6,284 nt of DNA from an uncultured Bacillota bacterium (GTDB lineage Bacteria; Bacillota; Clostridia; Peptostreptococcales; Anaerovoracaceae). The stretch spans positions 1 through 6,284 of the forward strand of contig CABQMM010000079.1 of assembly GCA_902465215.1 (NCBI GenBank), written 5' to 3'. Below are positions 1 to 6,284 of the stretch, piece by piece (within the stretch, counting starts at the first letter, position 1; each line of letters opens with the position of its first letter). The notes beneath the pieces were generated by a model that ran no database searches, was not told the origin of the DNA, and saw only the letters and a list, made by a program, of their open reading frames with translations. The position numbers and the translations under genes were made by a program.

Positions 1-1047
1 AGTAATTGCAGACGGTCCGGTCGAATAGTAATGCTCTAAATCAAAGAAATTGACTTCGTAGCCGATGTTCTTGTCATTATACGAAACATATACTGAAAAT
101 CGATCATCCGGAAGGAACTCTCCAATATTCTTCGGTTTAAAGATAATACAGCCTTTTTGTCCATAGTTTTGATTGTTTACATAAAAATTCCCATCCGCAG
201 AAGCCGAACTAAAAGTCCAGATTTTATAGTCCCGAATTCGGATCAGGGAAACGACAACGCTGCTTGCGTCCACTTCTTCTCCGAGTGAAATGCTCCATGC
301 GGAGTTCGGATCAAAAAACGAAATCGGTGTATTATATGCCGGCCAGCAAATGCCGCGTATATTTTCCGTATTTTTTCCTTCATTCCTTACATACATTGTA
401 TTAAACGTTCCCTTGGAGCCGGTGACTGAACCGAAGCCCGTCATTACTAAAGACGGGTTTAAAATCCATCTGCGGTGTCCGAGAGTCTTGATATTCGCTG
501 AATCACTATCGTACATCCAGCCGTAAAGAATCGAGGATTTCAAGCTGTTGTTCTGCCATACAGTATGGTCGATATTGGAATTCTGCGCGCCTTCCATCGC
601 CATCGCGGAAAGTCCGATGTCCATGCCCTCCGGCCGTTTCGGGCTGTGCGAAGCTTTTCCGTTTACATAATTGATGAGCGCTGCCGACTGCGCCATATCT
701 GCATAAGGATCGAATAAGTACATGCTATCCGAAATTCCCGCAATATAGCGAATCAATCTTACTGTATTTAACGCCGCAATCTGTTCCTTTAAAGCAAGCT
801 CACCCTCTTGATAAGGCTTTGAAAGGCTCGGCGTCTGCTCAAAACTGATTTTGTAATCTTTTAATTGGTTTCCGTTAATGTCAAAATATGTTTCCCCCGG
901 CGGATGTTCCTGCGCATAAGCCACAATTTCGTCCTGGGACGGAAATGGCACCTCCGGTACCTCTGTCAGCGCATAGGCTTCCACAGGCACAAATGCCGCA
1001 GTTAAAAGAATCATCATGCACAATGCAAGCAATGTGCGGTATCTCAT
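1..1047 (-). CDS. Secreted CAP-domain (SCP/PR-1-like) protein, C-terminus cut by window edge
   Basis: The minus strand is open from an ATG at 1047 to the left edge: 349 codons with no stop, so the C-terminus lies outside the window. Residues 1-26 form a signal peptide: a short Arg-containing start, a hydrophobic core (LLALCMMILLTAAFV) and an Ala-Tyr-Ala cleavage site. The protein should therefore be exported. Residues about 86-206 match a bacterial CAP domain: the N-T-V-R helix near 94-97, the SHSP motif with His134, the EGAQNSNI segment near 152-159, and the LGHRRWILNP block with His191. In CAP proteins two such histidines line the central cavity. Residues about 208-340 look like a beta-rich region, with the W-P-A-Y, W-S-I-S-L and F-K-P segments often seen after clostridial CAP domains (from memory of the family). 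The start is fixed by AGGAGGG eight bases upstream. Substrate and role are unknown; bacterial CAP proteins are mostly uncharacterised surface or secreted proteins. Confidence 0.9.
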   Translation of the reverse strand, partial: MRYRTLLALCMMILLTAAFVPVEAYALTEVPEVPFPSQDEIVAYAQEHPPGETYFDINGNQLKDYKISFEQTPSLSKPYQEGELALKEQIAALNTVRLIRYIAGISDSMYLFDPYADMAQSAALINYVNGKASHSPKRPEGMDIGLSAMAMEGAQNSNIDHTVWQNNSLKSSILYGWMYDSDSANIKTLGHRRWILNPSLVMTGFGSVTGSKGTFNTMYVRNEGKNTENIRGICWPAYNTPISFFDPNSAWSISLGEEVDASSVVVSLIRIRDYKIWTFSSASADGNFYVNNQNYGQKGCIIFKPKNIGEFLPDDRFSVYVSYNDKNIGYEVNFFDLEHYYSTGPSAIT

Positions 1048-1055
1048 ATGCCATA

Positions 1056-1062
1056 CCCTCCT
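1056..1062 (-). promoter_or_regulatory. Ribosome binding site of the CAP-domain gene
   Basis: The minus strand reads AGGAGGG, eight bases before the ATG at 1047. It decides the start. A second ATG at 1054 is in another frame and sits only one base from this site, too close to be used. Confidence 0.85.
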
Positions 1063-1096
1063 GTGAATAAATAAATTTCAAATCCGTTTACAGTAT

Positions 1097-1125
1097 ATCA
1101 TATTTCTTTGAAAAAACATATGCAA
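1097..1125 (-). promoter_or_regulatory. Candidate sigma-A-like promoter of the CAP-domain gene
   Basis: On the minus strand TTGCAT (1120-1125) is separated by 17 bases from TATGAT (1097-1102). The -10 matches the consensus at 5 of 6 positions and the -35 at only 3 of 6. An alternative -10, TATACT, lies at 1092-1097. Transcription would begin roughly 40 bases before the start codon. The spacing and position are good but the -35 is weak, so this is a candidate only. Confidence 0.4.
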
Positions 1126-1168
1126 AAACTTTTATTTGCCACAATTTGTTATTTTTTTAAAAAAAGCC

Positions 1169-1197
1169 TTGTTTCTGTGTTTGAAATATGGTAAAAT
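1169..1197 (+). promoter_or_regulatory. Candidate sigma-A-like promoter of the amino acid permease
   Basis: TTGTTT (1169-1174) and TAAAAT (1192-1197) are separated by 17 bases, and TGG directly before the -10 gives an extended -10 element. A perfect T7A7 tract (1152-1165) lies just upstream of the -35 and resembles an A/T-rich UP element. The predicted start near 1204 would leave a leader of about 130 bases before the permease ATG. That leader contains the CodY-like boxes listed separately. Confidence 0.45.
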
Positions 1198-1206
1198 AAG
1201 TCTACA

Positions 1207-1221
1207 CTTTTTCAGAAATGT
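1207..1221 (+). promoter_or_regulatory. Weak CodY-like box near the predicted permease transcription start
   Basis: This stretch matches the CodY consensus AATTTTCWGAAAATT at 11 of 15 positions by my count. It is the upstream copy of an imperfect direct repeat: TTTTCAGAAA followed by TGTTGT occurs here and again from 1267. It lies just downstream of the predicted transcription start, where a bound repressor could block early elongation. On its own the match is too poor to be convincing; its resemblance to the stronger downstream cluster is what makes it worth listing. Confidence 0.35.
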
Positions 1222-1264
1222 TGTAAATGCATTAATTTTTCTTTTAAAGTTTGTGTGGCTCAAT

Positions 1265-1290
1265 AATTTTCAGAAAATGTTGTGAAAATT
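1265..1290 (+). promoter_or_regulatory. Two overlapping CodY-like boxes in the permease leader
   Basis: Positions 1265-1279 read AATTTTCAGAAAATG, a 14 of 15 match to the CodY consensus AATTTTCWGAAAATT. Positions 1276-1290 read AATGTTGTGAAAATT, a 13 of 15 match, overlapping the first by four bases. The same segment is framed by a perfect 9-bp inverted repeat (1263-1271 with 1284-1292) around a 12-base centre. CodY is a global Firmicute regulator that senses branched-chain amino acids and GTP and commonly represses amino acid uptake genes when nutrients are plentiful. Located between the likely promoter and the start codon of a permease, the cluster could act as a transcription roadblock. That CodY binds here is inferred from the motif; codY itself is not in the window. 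Confidence 0.65.
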
Positions 1291-1322
1291 ATAGTTCCGA
1301 ATTTTTCGGACAAATCAAAGGT

Positions 1323-1328
1323 AAGGAG
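1323..1328 (+). promoter_or_regulatory. Ribosome binding site that sets the permease start
   Basis: AAGGAG ends nine bases before the ATG at 1338. An in-frame TTG at 1251 would add 29 residues, but it has no Shine-Dalgarno sequence and the added residues would be encoded across the operator region. The ATG at 1338 is therefore preferred. Confidence 0.85.
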
Positions 1329-1337
1329 AAACTGAAT

Positions 1338-2783
1338 ATGGAAAATGGTCTTCACAGACGATACGGCCTGATTACCGCAATCTGCATGGTAGTCGGTATT
1401 GTAGTAGGTTCTGGCGTATTCTTTAAAGCCCAGACAATCCTTCAAAAAACCGAAGGAAATATGGTCATGGGTATCTGGGCATGGCTGATCGGCGGTATTA
1501 TTATGCTCTGCTGTATCTGGGCATTCTCAATTATGGCGACGAAATATGAGAAAGTAAACGGCATCGTGGACTACGCCGAAGCGACGGTGGGTTCTAAGTA
1601 CTGCTATGTGGTCGGCTGGTTTTTGACTATCATATATTATCCGACGCTTACATCCGTTCTGGCATGGCTTTCCGCCAGATACACACTTGTTTTTTTAACA
1701 TCCGCATTCCCTGATACATTCACCTTAGTCATTCCCGCTTCAGAAGGCGGCTGTGTAATCGGACCTGAATGTATGGCACTCTCACTTTTCTTTCTTTGCG
1801 CTGCTTATGCCATCAATGCACTCTCTCCGAGAATCGCCGGACATTTTCAAGTTGCAACTACAATCATTAAGTTAATACCACTCGGACTCATGGCTGTCGT
1901 GGGCATCATTGTTGGACTCGTTTCGGAAAACGGTGTTTTGATGGAAAACCTTGCCTATGCTGGAGCTGAGACAAGCGGAAACCCTCTTTTTGGTGCGGTT
2001 GTAGCTACTTCGTTCGCATATGAGGGATGGATTATCGCAACCTCCATCAATGCAGAACTGAAAGACGCTAAGAAAAATCTTCCGATTGCGCTGATTACAG
2101 GCGGCATTATCATCGTTGCAATCTACCTGTTCTACTATATCGGTGTTGCAGGCGGTGCTACGGTAGAAACTCTGATTAATGACGGTGCGACCGTTGCTTA
2201 CACGAATGTATTCGGAACCGCATTTGGAAATATCCTGAATGTTTTCGTTGCAATTTCCTGCATGGGTACGCTGAACGGACTGATGCTCGGCTGTACGCGC
2301 GGCATTTACTCCATCGCAGTCAGAAAAGTCGGTCCTCACCCGGAAATGTATTCGCAGGTTGATAATGTAACCAATATGCCGAACAATGCGTCCATCTTCG
2401 GACTGCTGCTTTGCGGGTTCTGGTTCTTCTTCTTTTACAGTTCCAACCTAGCGAGTTTCAACTGGTTCGGACTTTTCGGCTTTGATTCTTCTGAGCTTCC
2501 GATTGTAACGATTTATGCGCTTTACATACCGATTTTCATTTTGTTTATGAAAAAGGCGGAAGGTCTGAGCACGGTCAAAAGATATGTTGCGCCGACGCTC
2601 GGCATCTGCGGAAGTTTATTCATGATTTTCGCGGCGTTTTACGCGCACGGCTGGCAGCCTTATCAGGCGGCAGCCGCAGAAGGCGGGTTCTCCTGTCCAA
2701 TCCTGTTCTACCTGATTTTCTTCGCAGGCGTAACGATTGCAGGACTTTTGCTTTATAAGAGCAGCGAGAAAAATAAGAAATAA
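1338..2783 (+). CDS. APC-superfamily amino acid permease
   Basis: This 481-residue integral membrane protein should import or exchange amino acids across the cytoplasmic membrane. The length and about 12 predicted helices fit the APC fold: roughly residues 10-30, 43-66, 88-115, 145-160, 170-195, 218-235, 249-272, 289-315, 351-366, 385-405, 415-437 and 452-473. Helix 1 carries the glycine-rich VGSGVF motif (23-28), where APC transporters unwind to hold the substrate's amino and carboxyl groups. Helix 6 has FAYEGW (226-231), followed by the loop N-A-E-L-K-D-A-K-K-N-L-P (238-249). This pattern resembles the LAT / SteT-like serine-threonine exchanger group (family recall, not a search). The substrate cannot be read from sequence. 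The gene stands alone, behind a leader with CodY-like boxes and before a strong terminator, so it is probably monocistronic and under amino-acid-status control. No frameshift or missing segment is apparent. Confidence 0.92.
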   Translation: MENGLHRRYGLITAICMVVGIVVGSGVFFKAQTILQKTEGNMVMGIWAWLIGGIIMLCCIWAFSIMATKYEKVNGIVDYAEATVGSKYCYVVGWFLTIIYYPTLTSVLAWLSARYTLVFLTSAFPDTFTLVIPASEGGCVIGPECMALSLFFLCAAYAINALSPRIAGHFQVATTIIKLIPLGLMAVVGIIVGLVSENGVLMENLAYAGAETSGNPLFGAVVATSFAYEGWIIATSINAELKDAKKNLPIALITGGIIIVAIYLFYYIGVAGGATVETLINDGATVAYTNVFGTAFGNILNVFVAISCMGTLNGLMLGCTRGIYSIAVRKVGPHPEMYSQVDNVTNMPNNASIFGLLLCGFWFFFFYSSNLASFNWFGLFGFDSSELPIVTIYALYIPIFILFMKKAEGLSTVKRYVAPTLGICGSLFMIFAAFYAHGWQPYQAAAAEGGFSCPILFYLIFFAGVTIAGLLLYKSSEKNKK

Positions 2784-2803
2784 GCTGTATTGTTCCAATA
2801 GAA

Positions 2804-2852
2804 AAGGCGGTGCATTTACGGTCAGATTCCGTTCATGTGCCGCCTTATTTTT
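2804..2852 (+). terminator. Rho-independent terminator, probably bidirectional
   Basis: The arm AAGGCGGTGCAT (2804-2815) pairs with ATGTGCCGCCTT (2835-2846) to give a 12-bp stem with two G-U wobbles, followed by TTATTTTTG. The loop contains a smaller hairpin, ACGG (2818-2821) with CCGT (2829-2832). The structure starts 21 bases after the permease stop. On the minus strand the same stem lies 13 bases after the stop of the ABC gene and is followed by TTTTCTATT, so it may end both convergent transcripts. The plus direction has the better T-run. Confidence 0.88.
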
Positions 2853-2858
2853 GTTTCT

Positions 2859-4802
2859 TTATTCCAGCTCAAAAGCTCCGTTGTAAAGCTGATAGTATTT
2901 TCCCTTTTCGGCGATGAGCTGTTCGTGGTTTCCTCTCTCGATAATCCGCCCGTTTTCCATCACCATGATGACATCCGAGTTTTGAACAGTCGAAAGCCTG
3001 TGCGCGATGACAAACACGGTTCTTCCCTTCATCAGATTATCCATGCCGCGCTGCACGATGGTTTCGGTACGCGTATCAATCGAGGAAGTTGCTTCATCCA
3101 GAATCATAACCGGAGGGTCGGCAACCGCCGCACGCGCGATGGAAATCAGCTGGCGCTGTCCCTGCGACAGACCGCTTCCGTCGCCCTCGAGCACGGTATC
3201 ATAGCCTTTCGGCAGCATACGGATGAATCCGTCCGCATTTACAAGTTTTGCCGCCTGTATACATTCCTCGTCCGTCGCATCCAGTCTGCCGTAGCGGATG
3301 TTTTCCATCACACTGCCCGTAAACAGGTTTACATCCTGAAGCACCACGCCAAGGGAACGGCGCAGGTCCTCTTTGCAAATCCGATTGATGTTGATACCAT
3401 CGTACTGAATTTTTCCGTCGTCAATATCGTAAAAACGGTTTATCAGATTGGTAATCGTCGTCTTTCCTGCGCCGGTCGCGCCTACGAGCGCAACCTTCTG
3501 ACCTGGCTCTGCATAAACGGTAATATCATGCAGGACCGGAACGCCCTCTTCATAGCTGAAATCCACATCCTTGAGATTGATTTTGCCTCTCATGCGGATC
3601 AGCTTCCCGCCGTCCTTCCAAGCCCAGATTCCGGTATGCTCCTTACATTCCGTAAGATTTCCGTCTGCGTCCTCATGCGCATTAACCAGTGTCACAGTTC
3701 CGTGATCCTCTTCGGACGGCTGGTCGAGAAATTCAAAGATTCTCGCCGCGCCTGCCAGTGCCATTACCACCGAGTTGAGCTGCTGCGAAACCTGTGCGAT
3801 CGGGTTGATAAAGTTTCTCGAAAGCGTCAGGAACGCCGCGATGGTTCCGAGCGTCAGAACCGGCTCACCGCCAATCGAAACATTTCCGAGGCCCGCAATC
3901 GCCATAGCGCCGCCTGCCAGTGCAATGATGATATAAAGCACATAGCCGAGCGCTCCCATCAGCGGCATCAGCATGTTTGCAAGACCGTTTGCGTTCGCTC
4001 CGCTTTCGCGCAGCCGCTCATTCTTCTCATCAAAAGCCTCGCACGCCTTTTCTTCATGGCAGAAAACCTTTACGACTTTCTGTCCGTTCATCATCTCTTC
4101 GATATAGCCGTTCACATCCGCCAGATTTTTTTGCTGGGACATGAAATATCCGCCGCTCTTTCCGGCAATTTTCTTAACGATGAACAGAATCAATACGGTA
4201 AATACCAGTACGATCAGCGTCAGCCATATGCTGAGGTGAAGCATGGAGCCCAGTACCGCAATCATCGTAACCACCGAAGAGAAAAGCTGCGGCAAACTCT
4301 GGGAAATCATTTGCCGGAGCGTATCCGTGTCGTTCGTGTAATAACTCATTACCTCGCCATGCGTCCTCTGGTCGAAGTAGGAAACCGGGAAAGTCTGCAT
4401 ATGCGCAAACATCTCGTCACGAATATCTTTCAGCGTTTTTTGCGAAACCACCGCCATCGTACGGTTGTAAAACAGTCCCGCTAAAACACCTGCCAGATAA
4501 ATCACACCTAAGCCGATAATCGCTTTCAAAAGCCCCGTATACACCGGATTCGGCGAAAGCAGCAGCGGCTGAATATATCCGTCAATCAAAGTCTGTAAGA
4601 ACAGGGAGGACGCAACGCTGGCCGCCGCACTGACCAAAATACAGATGACAACGAAAATCAATCTTGTCTTATAGACTCCGAGGTAGGCAAGCAGGCGCTT
4701 CACAGCCATTTTATCCATGTTTTTCAAGCTGCCGCCCGGCGCAAATCCTCTGCCATGCCTCATTCCGCCGCGCATCGGTCTACTTTCGCTGTGTCTGCTC
4801 AT
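2859..4802 (-). CDS. ABC exporter half-transporter, subunit with the catalytic ATPase motifs
   Basis: This 647-residue protein is a type IV (MsbA/LmrA-like) half-transporter: a six-helix membrane domain (about 47-330) fused to an ATP-binding domain (about 408-645). Motifs seen: A-loop Tyr417, Walker A GATGAGKT (441-448), Q-loop Gln489, signature LSQGQ (545-549), Walker B VMILDE with Glu570, D-loop SSID (573-576), and H-loop His601. Walker A, B and H-loop are intact; the signature has Gln in place of the first Gly of LSGGQ. This is the expected pattern for the partner of a degenerate subunit in exporters of the TM287/288, BmrCD or LmrCD kind. The N-terminus (1-28) is rich in Arg, Gly and His. 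A linker at about 362-405, including the TGIWAWK segment, separates the two domains. The ATG at 4802 is chosen because AGGAGG lies eight bases upstream; a GTG at 4841 has none. The gene overlaps the upstream gene by 23 bases. Cargo is unknown; drug or lipid-like export is typical of the family. Confidence 0.93.
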   Translation of the reverse strand: MSRHSESRPMRGGMRHGRGFAPGGSLKNMDKMAVKRLLAYLGVYKTRLIFVVICILVSAAASVASSLFLQTLIDGYIQPLLLSPNPVYTGLLKAIIGLGVIYLAGVLAGLFYNRTMAVVSQKTLKDIRDEMFAHMQTFPVSYFDQRTHGEVMSYYTNDTDTLRQMISQSLPQLFSSVVTMIAVLGSMLHLSIWLTLIVLVFTVLILFIVKKIAGKSGGYFMSQQKNLADVNGYIEEMMNGQKVVKVFCHEEKACEAFDEKNERLRESGANANGLANMLMPLMGALGYVLYIIIALAGGAMAIAGLGNVSIGGEPVLTLGTIAAFLTLSRNFINPIAQVSQQLNSVVMALAGAARIFEFLDQPSEEDHGTVTLVNAHEDADGNLTECKEHTGIWAWKDGGKLIRMRGKINLKDVDFSYEEGVPVLHDITVYAEPGQKVALVGATGAGKTTITNLINRFYDIDDGKIQYDGININRICKEDLRRSLGVVLQDVNLFTGSVMENIRYGRLDATDEECIQAAKLVNADGFIRMLPKGYDTVLEGDGSGLSQGQRQLISIARAAVADPPVMILDEATSSIDTRTETIVQRGMDNLMKGRTVFVIAHRLSTVQNSDVIMVMENGRIIERGNHEQLIAEKGKYYQLYNGAFELE

Positions 4803-6284
4803 TGCCCTCACCTCCTTTGTTCTGCGATTCGTAAACTTCACGATAAATCAGGCTCGACTTCATGAGCTCCTCATGCGTGCCGACGCTGTCGATTTTTCCA
4901 TCGTCCATGACGATAATCATGTCTGCGTCCTGCACGGAAGCAATTCGCTGCGCGATGATAATTTTCGTCGTGTCCGGAAGTTCCTCACGGAAAGCCTTTC
5001 GGATCAAAGCATCCGTTTTCATATCCACGGCACTCGTCGAGTCATCCAAAATCAGAATCTTCGGCTTCTTCAGCAGCGCTCTGGCAATGCACAGCCTCTG
5101 CTTCTGTCCGCCGGAAACATTGGTGCCGCCCTGATCGATATGTGTATCATATTCGTCCTCAAAGCCCATGATAAAGTCATGCGCGCAGGCAACTTTGCAG
5201 GCGTGTATCATTTCTTCATCCGTTGCATTTTCATCGCCCCAGCGCAGGTTTTCCTTAATCGTGCCTGAGAACAAAACATTTTTCTGAAGCACCATCGCAA
5301 CCTGTGCGCGAAGGCTCTCAATGTCATATTCCCGCACATCTCTGCCGCCGACCTTTACCGAGCCGGAAGCCACATCGTAAAGACGCGGAATCAGCTGCAC
5401 CAGACTGGATTTCGATGAACCCGTTCCGCCCAGCACACCGACCATCCAGCCGGCCTTGATGTGAAGATTGATATCGTCGAGGACATTTTTGTCGGAATCC
5501 TTTCTGTATGTGAAATCAACATGTTCAAAGTCAATATCCCCGCTTGCAACCTCGGTAATCGGATTTTCCGGATTGTGCAAATCGCTTTCCTCATCGAGAA
5601 CCTCAACAATTCGTTCTGCCGAAGCCTTTGACATCGTAATGAAAACGAAAATCATCGAAATCATCATAAGGCTCATCAGAAGCTGCATGGAGTAGGTAAT
5701 CATGCTCAGAAGCTGCCCACAGGTCAGCCCCAGAAGCTCGTTGTTTCCGCTCGCCACAATCATTCTGGCGCCGAGCCAGCAGATGATGAGCATACAGCCG
5801 TACATACAGAACTGCATGAGCGGCATACCGAATGCCATCGTCTTTTCTGCTTTTGAGAAATCTTTATAAATACTGCCCGAAATATCGGTAAACTTTTTCG
5901 TCTCAAAATCCTGACGATTGAACGATTTTACAACCCTCATTCCGTAAAGATTTTCCTGCACGACATTGTTCAGCTTGTCGTAGGTTTTGAACACGCGCTC
6001 GAAAATCGGCTGCACACGACTGATTAAGAAGAAGATTCCTATTCCCAGAATTGGCATGCTCAGAAGGAATACCAGCGAAAGCTCGCGGTTCACGCTGAAC
6101 GAAGCGATTAATGCGAATACTAAAATTGCCGGTGCGCGGAAACAGATTCGCGTCATCATCTGAAAGACCTGCTGCACATTGGAAACATCCGTCGTCAACC
6201 GGGTTACCAGGCTTGCCGTTGAAAATTTGTCTATGTTTGAGAAGGAAAAATCCTGTATTTTGTAGTACATCCCTCTTCGCACAT
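4780..6284 (-). CDS. ABC exporter half-transporter, subunit with degenerate ATPase site, N-terminus cut by window edge
   Basis: The frame is open to the right edge; 500 full codons are visible and, by family length, about 80-90 N-terminal residues (roughly helices 1-2) are missing. The first in-frame start-like codon, a GTG at 6282, lies inside conserved membrane-domain sequence (FSTASLVTRLTTDVSNVQ) and is not the true start. Numbering from that GTG: remaining helices about 51-88 and 153-217; A-loop Tyr259; Walker A GGTGSSKS (285-292), with Ser290 where Gly is usual; Q-loop Gln333; signature VSGGQ (389-393); Walker B ILILDD, with Asp414 in place of the catalytic Glu; D-loop SAVD (417-420); H-loop Gln445 in place of His. 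Asp and Gln at these places mark the degenerate nucleotide site of heterodimeric ABC exporters, which binds ATP but hydrolyses it poorly. Its intact signature should complete the active site of the partner encoded by 2859-4802. The tail overlaps the partner gene by 23 bases. Confidence 0.93.
   Translation of the reverse strand, partial: VRRGMYYKIQDFSFSNIDKFSTASLVTRLTTDVSNVQQVFQMMTRICFRAPAILVFALIASFSVNRELSLVFLLSMPILGIGIFFLISRVQPIFERVFKTYDKLNNVVQENLYGMRVVKSFNRQDFETKKFTDISGSIYKDFSKAEKTMAFGMPLMQFCMYGCMLIICWLGARMIVASGNNELLGLTCGQLLSMITYSMQLLMSLMMISMIFVFITMSKASAERIVEVLDEESDLHNPENPITEVASGDIDFEHVDFTYRKDSDKNVLDDINLHIKAGWMVGVLGGTGSSKSSLVQLIPRLYDVASGSVKVGGRDVREYDIESLRAQVAMVLQKNVLFSGTIKENLRWGDENATDEEMIHACKVACAHDFIMGFEDEYDTHIDQGGTNVSGGQKQRLCIARALLKKPKILILDDSTSAVDMKTDALIRKAFREELPDTTKIIIAQRIASVQDADMIIVMDDGKIDSVGTHEELMKSSLIYREVYESQNKGGEGNEQTQRK
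4811..4816 (-). promoter_or_regulatory. Ribosome binding site of the downstream ABC gene, inside the upstream gene
   Basis: The minus strand reads AGGAGG within AAAGGAGGTG, eight bases before the ATG at 4802 and inside the last codons of the upstream ABC gene. It fixes the start and points to translational coupling of the two subunits. Confidence 0.85.

Noticed and set aside
881..1081. Short Cys/Gly-rich open frames on both strands around the CAP gene start
   Set aside because: They overlap the signal peptide and N-terminal coding region of the CAP gene in other frames and show no domain or ribosome site of their own.
1102..1116. Possible CodY box between the CAP promoter elements
   Set aside because: It matches the consensus at only 10 of 15 positions, which is expected by chance in such AT-rich sequence.
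1122..1139. Imperfect palindrome GCAAA...TTTGC over the CAP promoter -35, considered as an operator
   Set aside because: Only the outer five bases pair cleanly in AT-rich DNA; it fits no operator consensus I know, including the catabolite-response element, and is compatible with chance.
1251..1337. 29-residue N-terminal extension of the permease from a TTG at 1251
   Set aside because: There is no Shine-Dalgarno sequence before the TTG, the extension overlaps the CodY-like boxes, and a good AAGGAG precedes the ATG at 1338.
1872..2339. 155-codon minus-strand open frame inside the permease gene
   Set aside because: It lies antisense to well-supported membrane-protein coding sequence, with no motif and no ribosome site.
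2835..4484. A 549-codon open frame on the plus strand, antisense to the downstream ABC gene
   Set aside because: Its translation is rich in His, Arg and Asn with no recognisable domain, it has no ribosome site, and it starts inside the terminator stem. The opposite strand encodes a fully motif-supported ABC protein, so this is a shadow of codon bias.
4803..4841. 13-residue N-terminal extension of the downstream ABC gene from a GTG at 4841
   Set aside because: No ribosome site lies upstream of the GTG, while the ATG at 4802 has AGGAGG at ideal spacing.
1..6284. Search for a new multi-gene system, mobile element, CRISPR array, tRNA or riboswitch
   Set aside because: The window is fully explained by four recognisable genes and their control sites. 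I saw no regularly spaced repeats, transposase, terminal inverted repeats, cloverleaf or known riboswitch core.

Overview
The window looks like chromosomal DNA from a low-to-moderate GC Firmicute, most likely a Clostridia / Lachnospiraceae-type gut anaerobe (inference). Supporting signs are strong AGGAGG ribosome binding sites, sigma-A-like promoters in a very AT-rich intergenic region, a near-consensus CodY box, and the family style of all four proteins.

Layout. (1) Positions 1-1047, minus strand: the N-terminal 349 codons of a secreted CAP-domain (SCP/PR-1-like) protein. It runs off the left edge with no stop in the window, so a search for complete ORFs misses it. (2) Positions 1048-1337: a divergent, AT-rich control region. 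It holds a candidate promoter for the CAP gene (minus), a candidate promoter for the permease (plus), and a permease leader carrying two overlapping CodY-like boxes plus a weaker upstream copy. (3) Positions 1338-2783, plus strand: a complete APC-superfamily amino acid permease. (4) Positions 2804-2852: a strong hairpin terminator between two convergent units, probably working in both directions. (5) Positions 2859-6284, minus strand: two translationally coupled genes for a heterodimeric ABC exporter. The upstream half-transporter is cut by the right edge and lacks about its first two membrane helices. It carries the degenerate ATPase-site residues (Asp for the Walker B Glu, Gln for the H-loop His, an altered Walker A). 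The downstream half-transporter carries the catalytically competent Walker A, Walker B and H-loop.

How the parts work together. The two ABC subunits should assemble into one asymmetric exporter. The permease is a separate unit that appears to be under amino-acid-status control by CodY. The CAP protein is a separate, divergently transcribed exported protein. I see no mobile element, CRISPR array, RNA gene or defence system, and no convincing new multi-gene system. The most informative signal is the CodY operator cluster in the permease leader.
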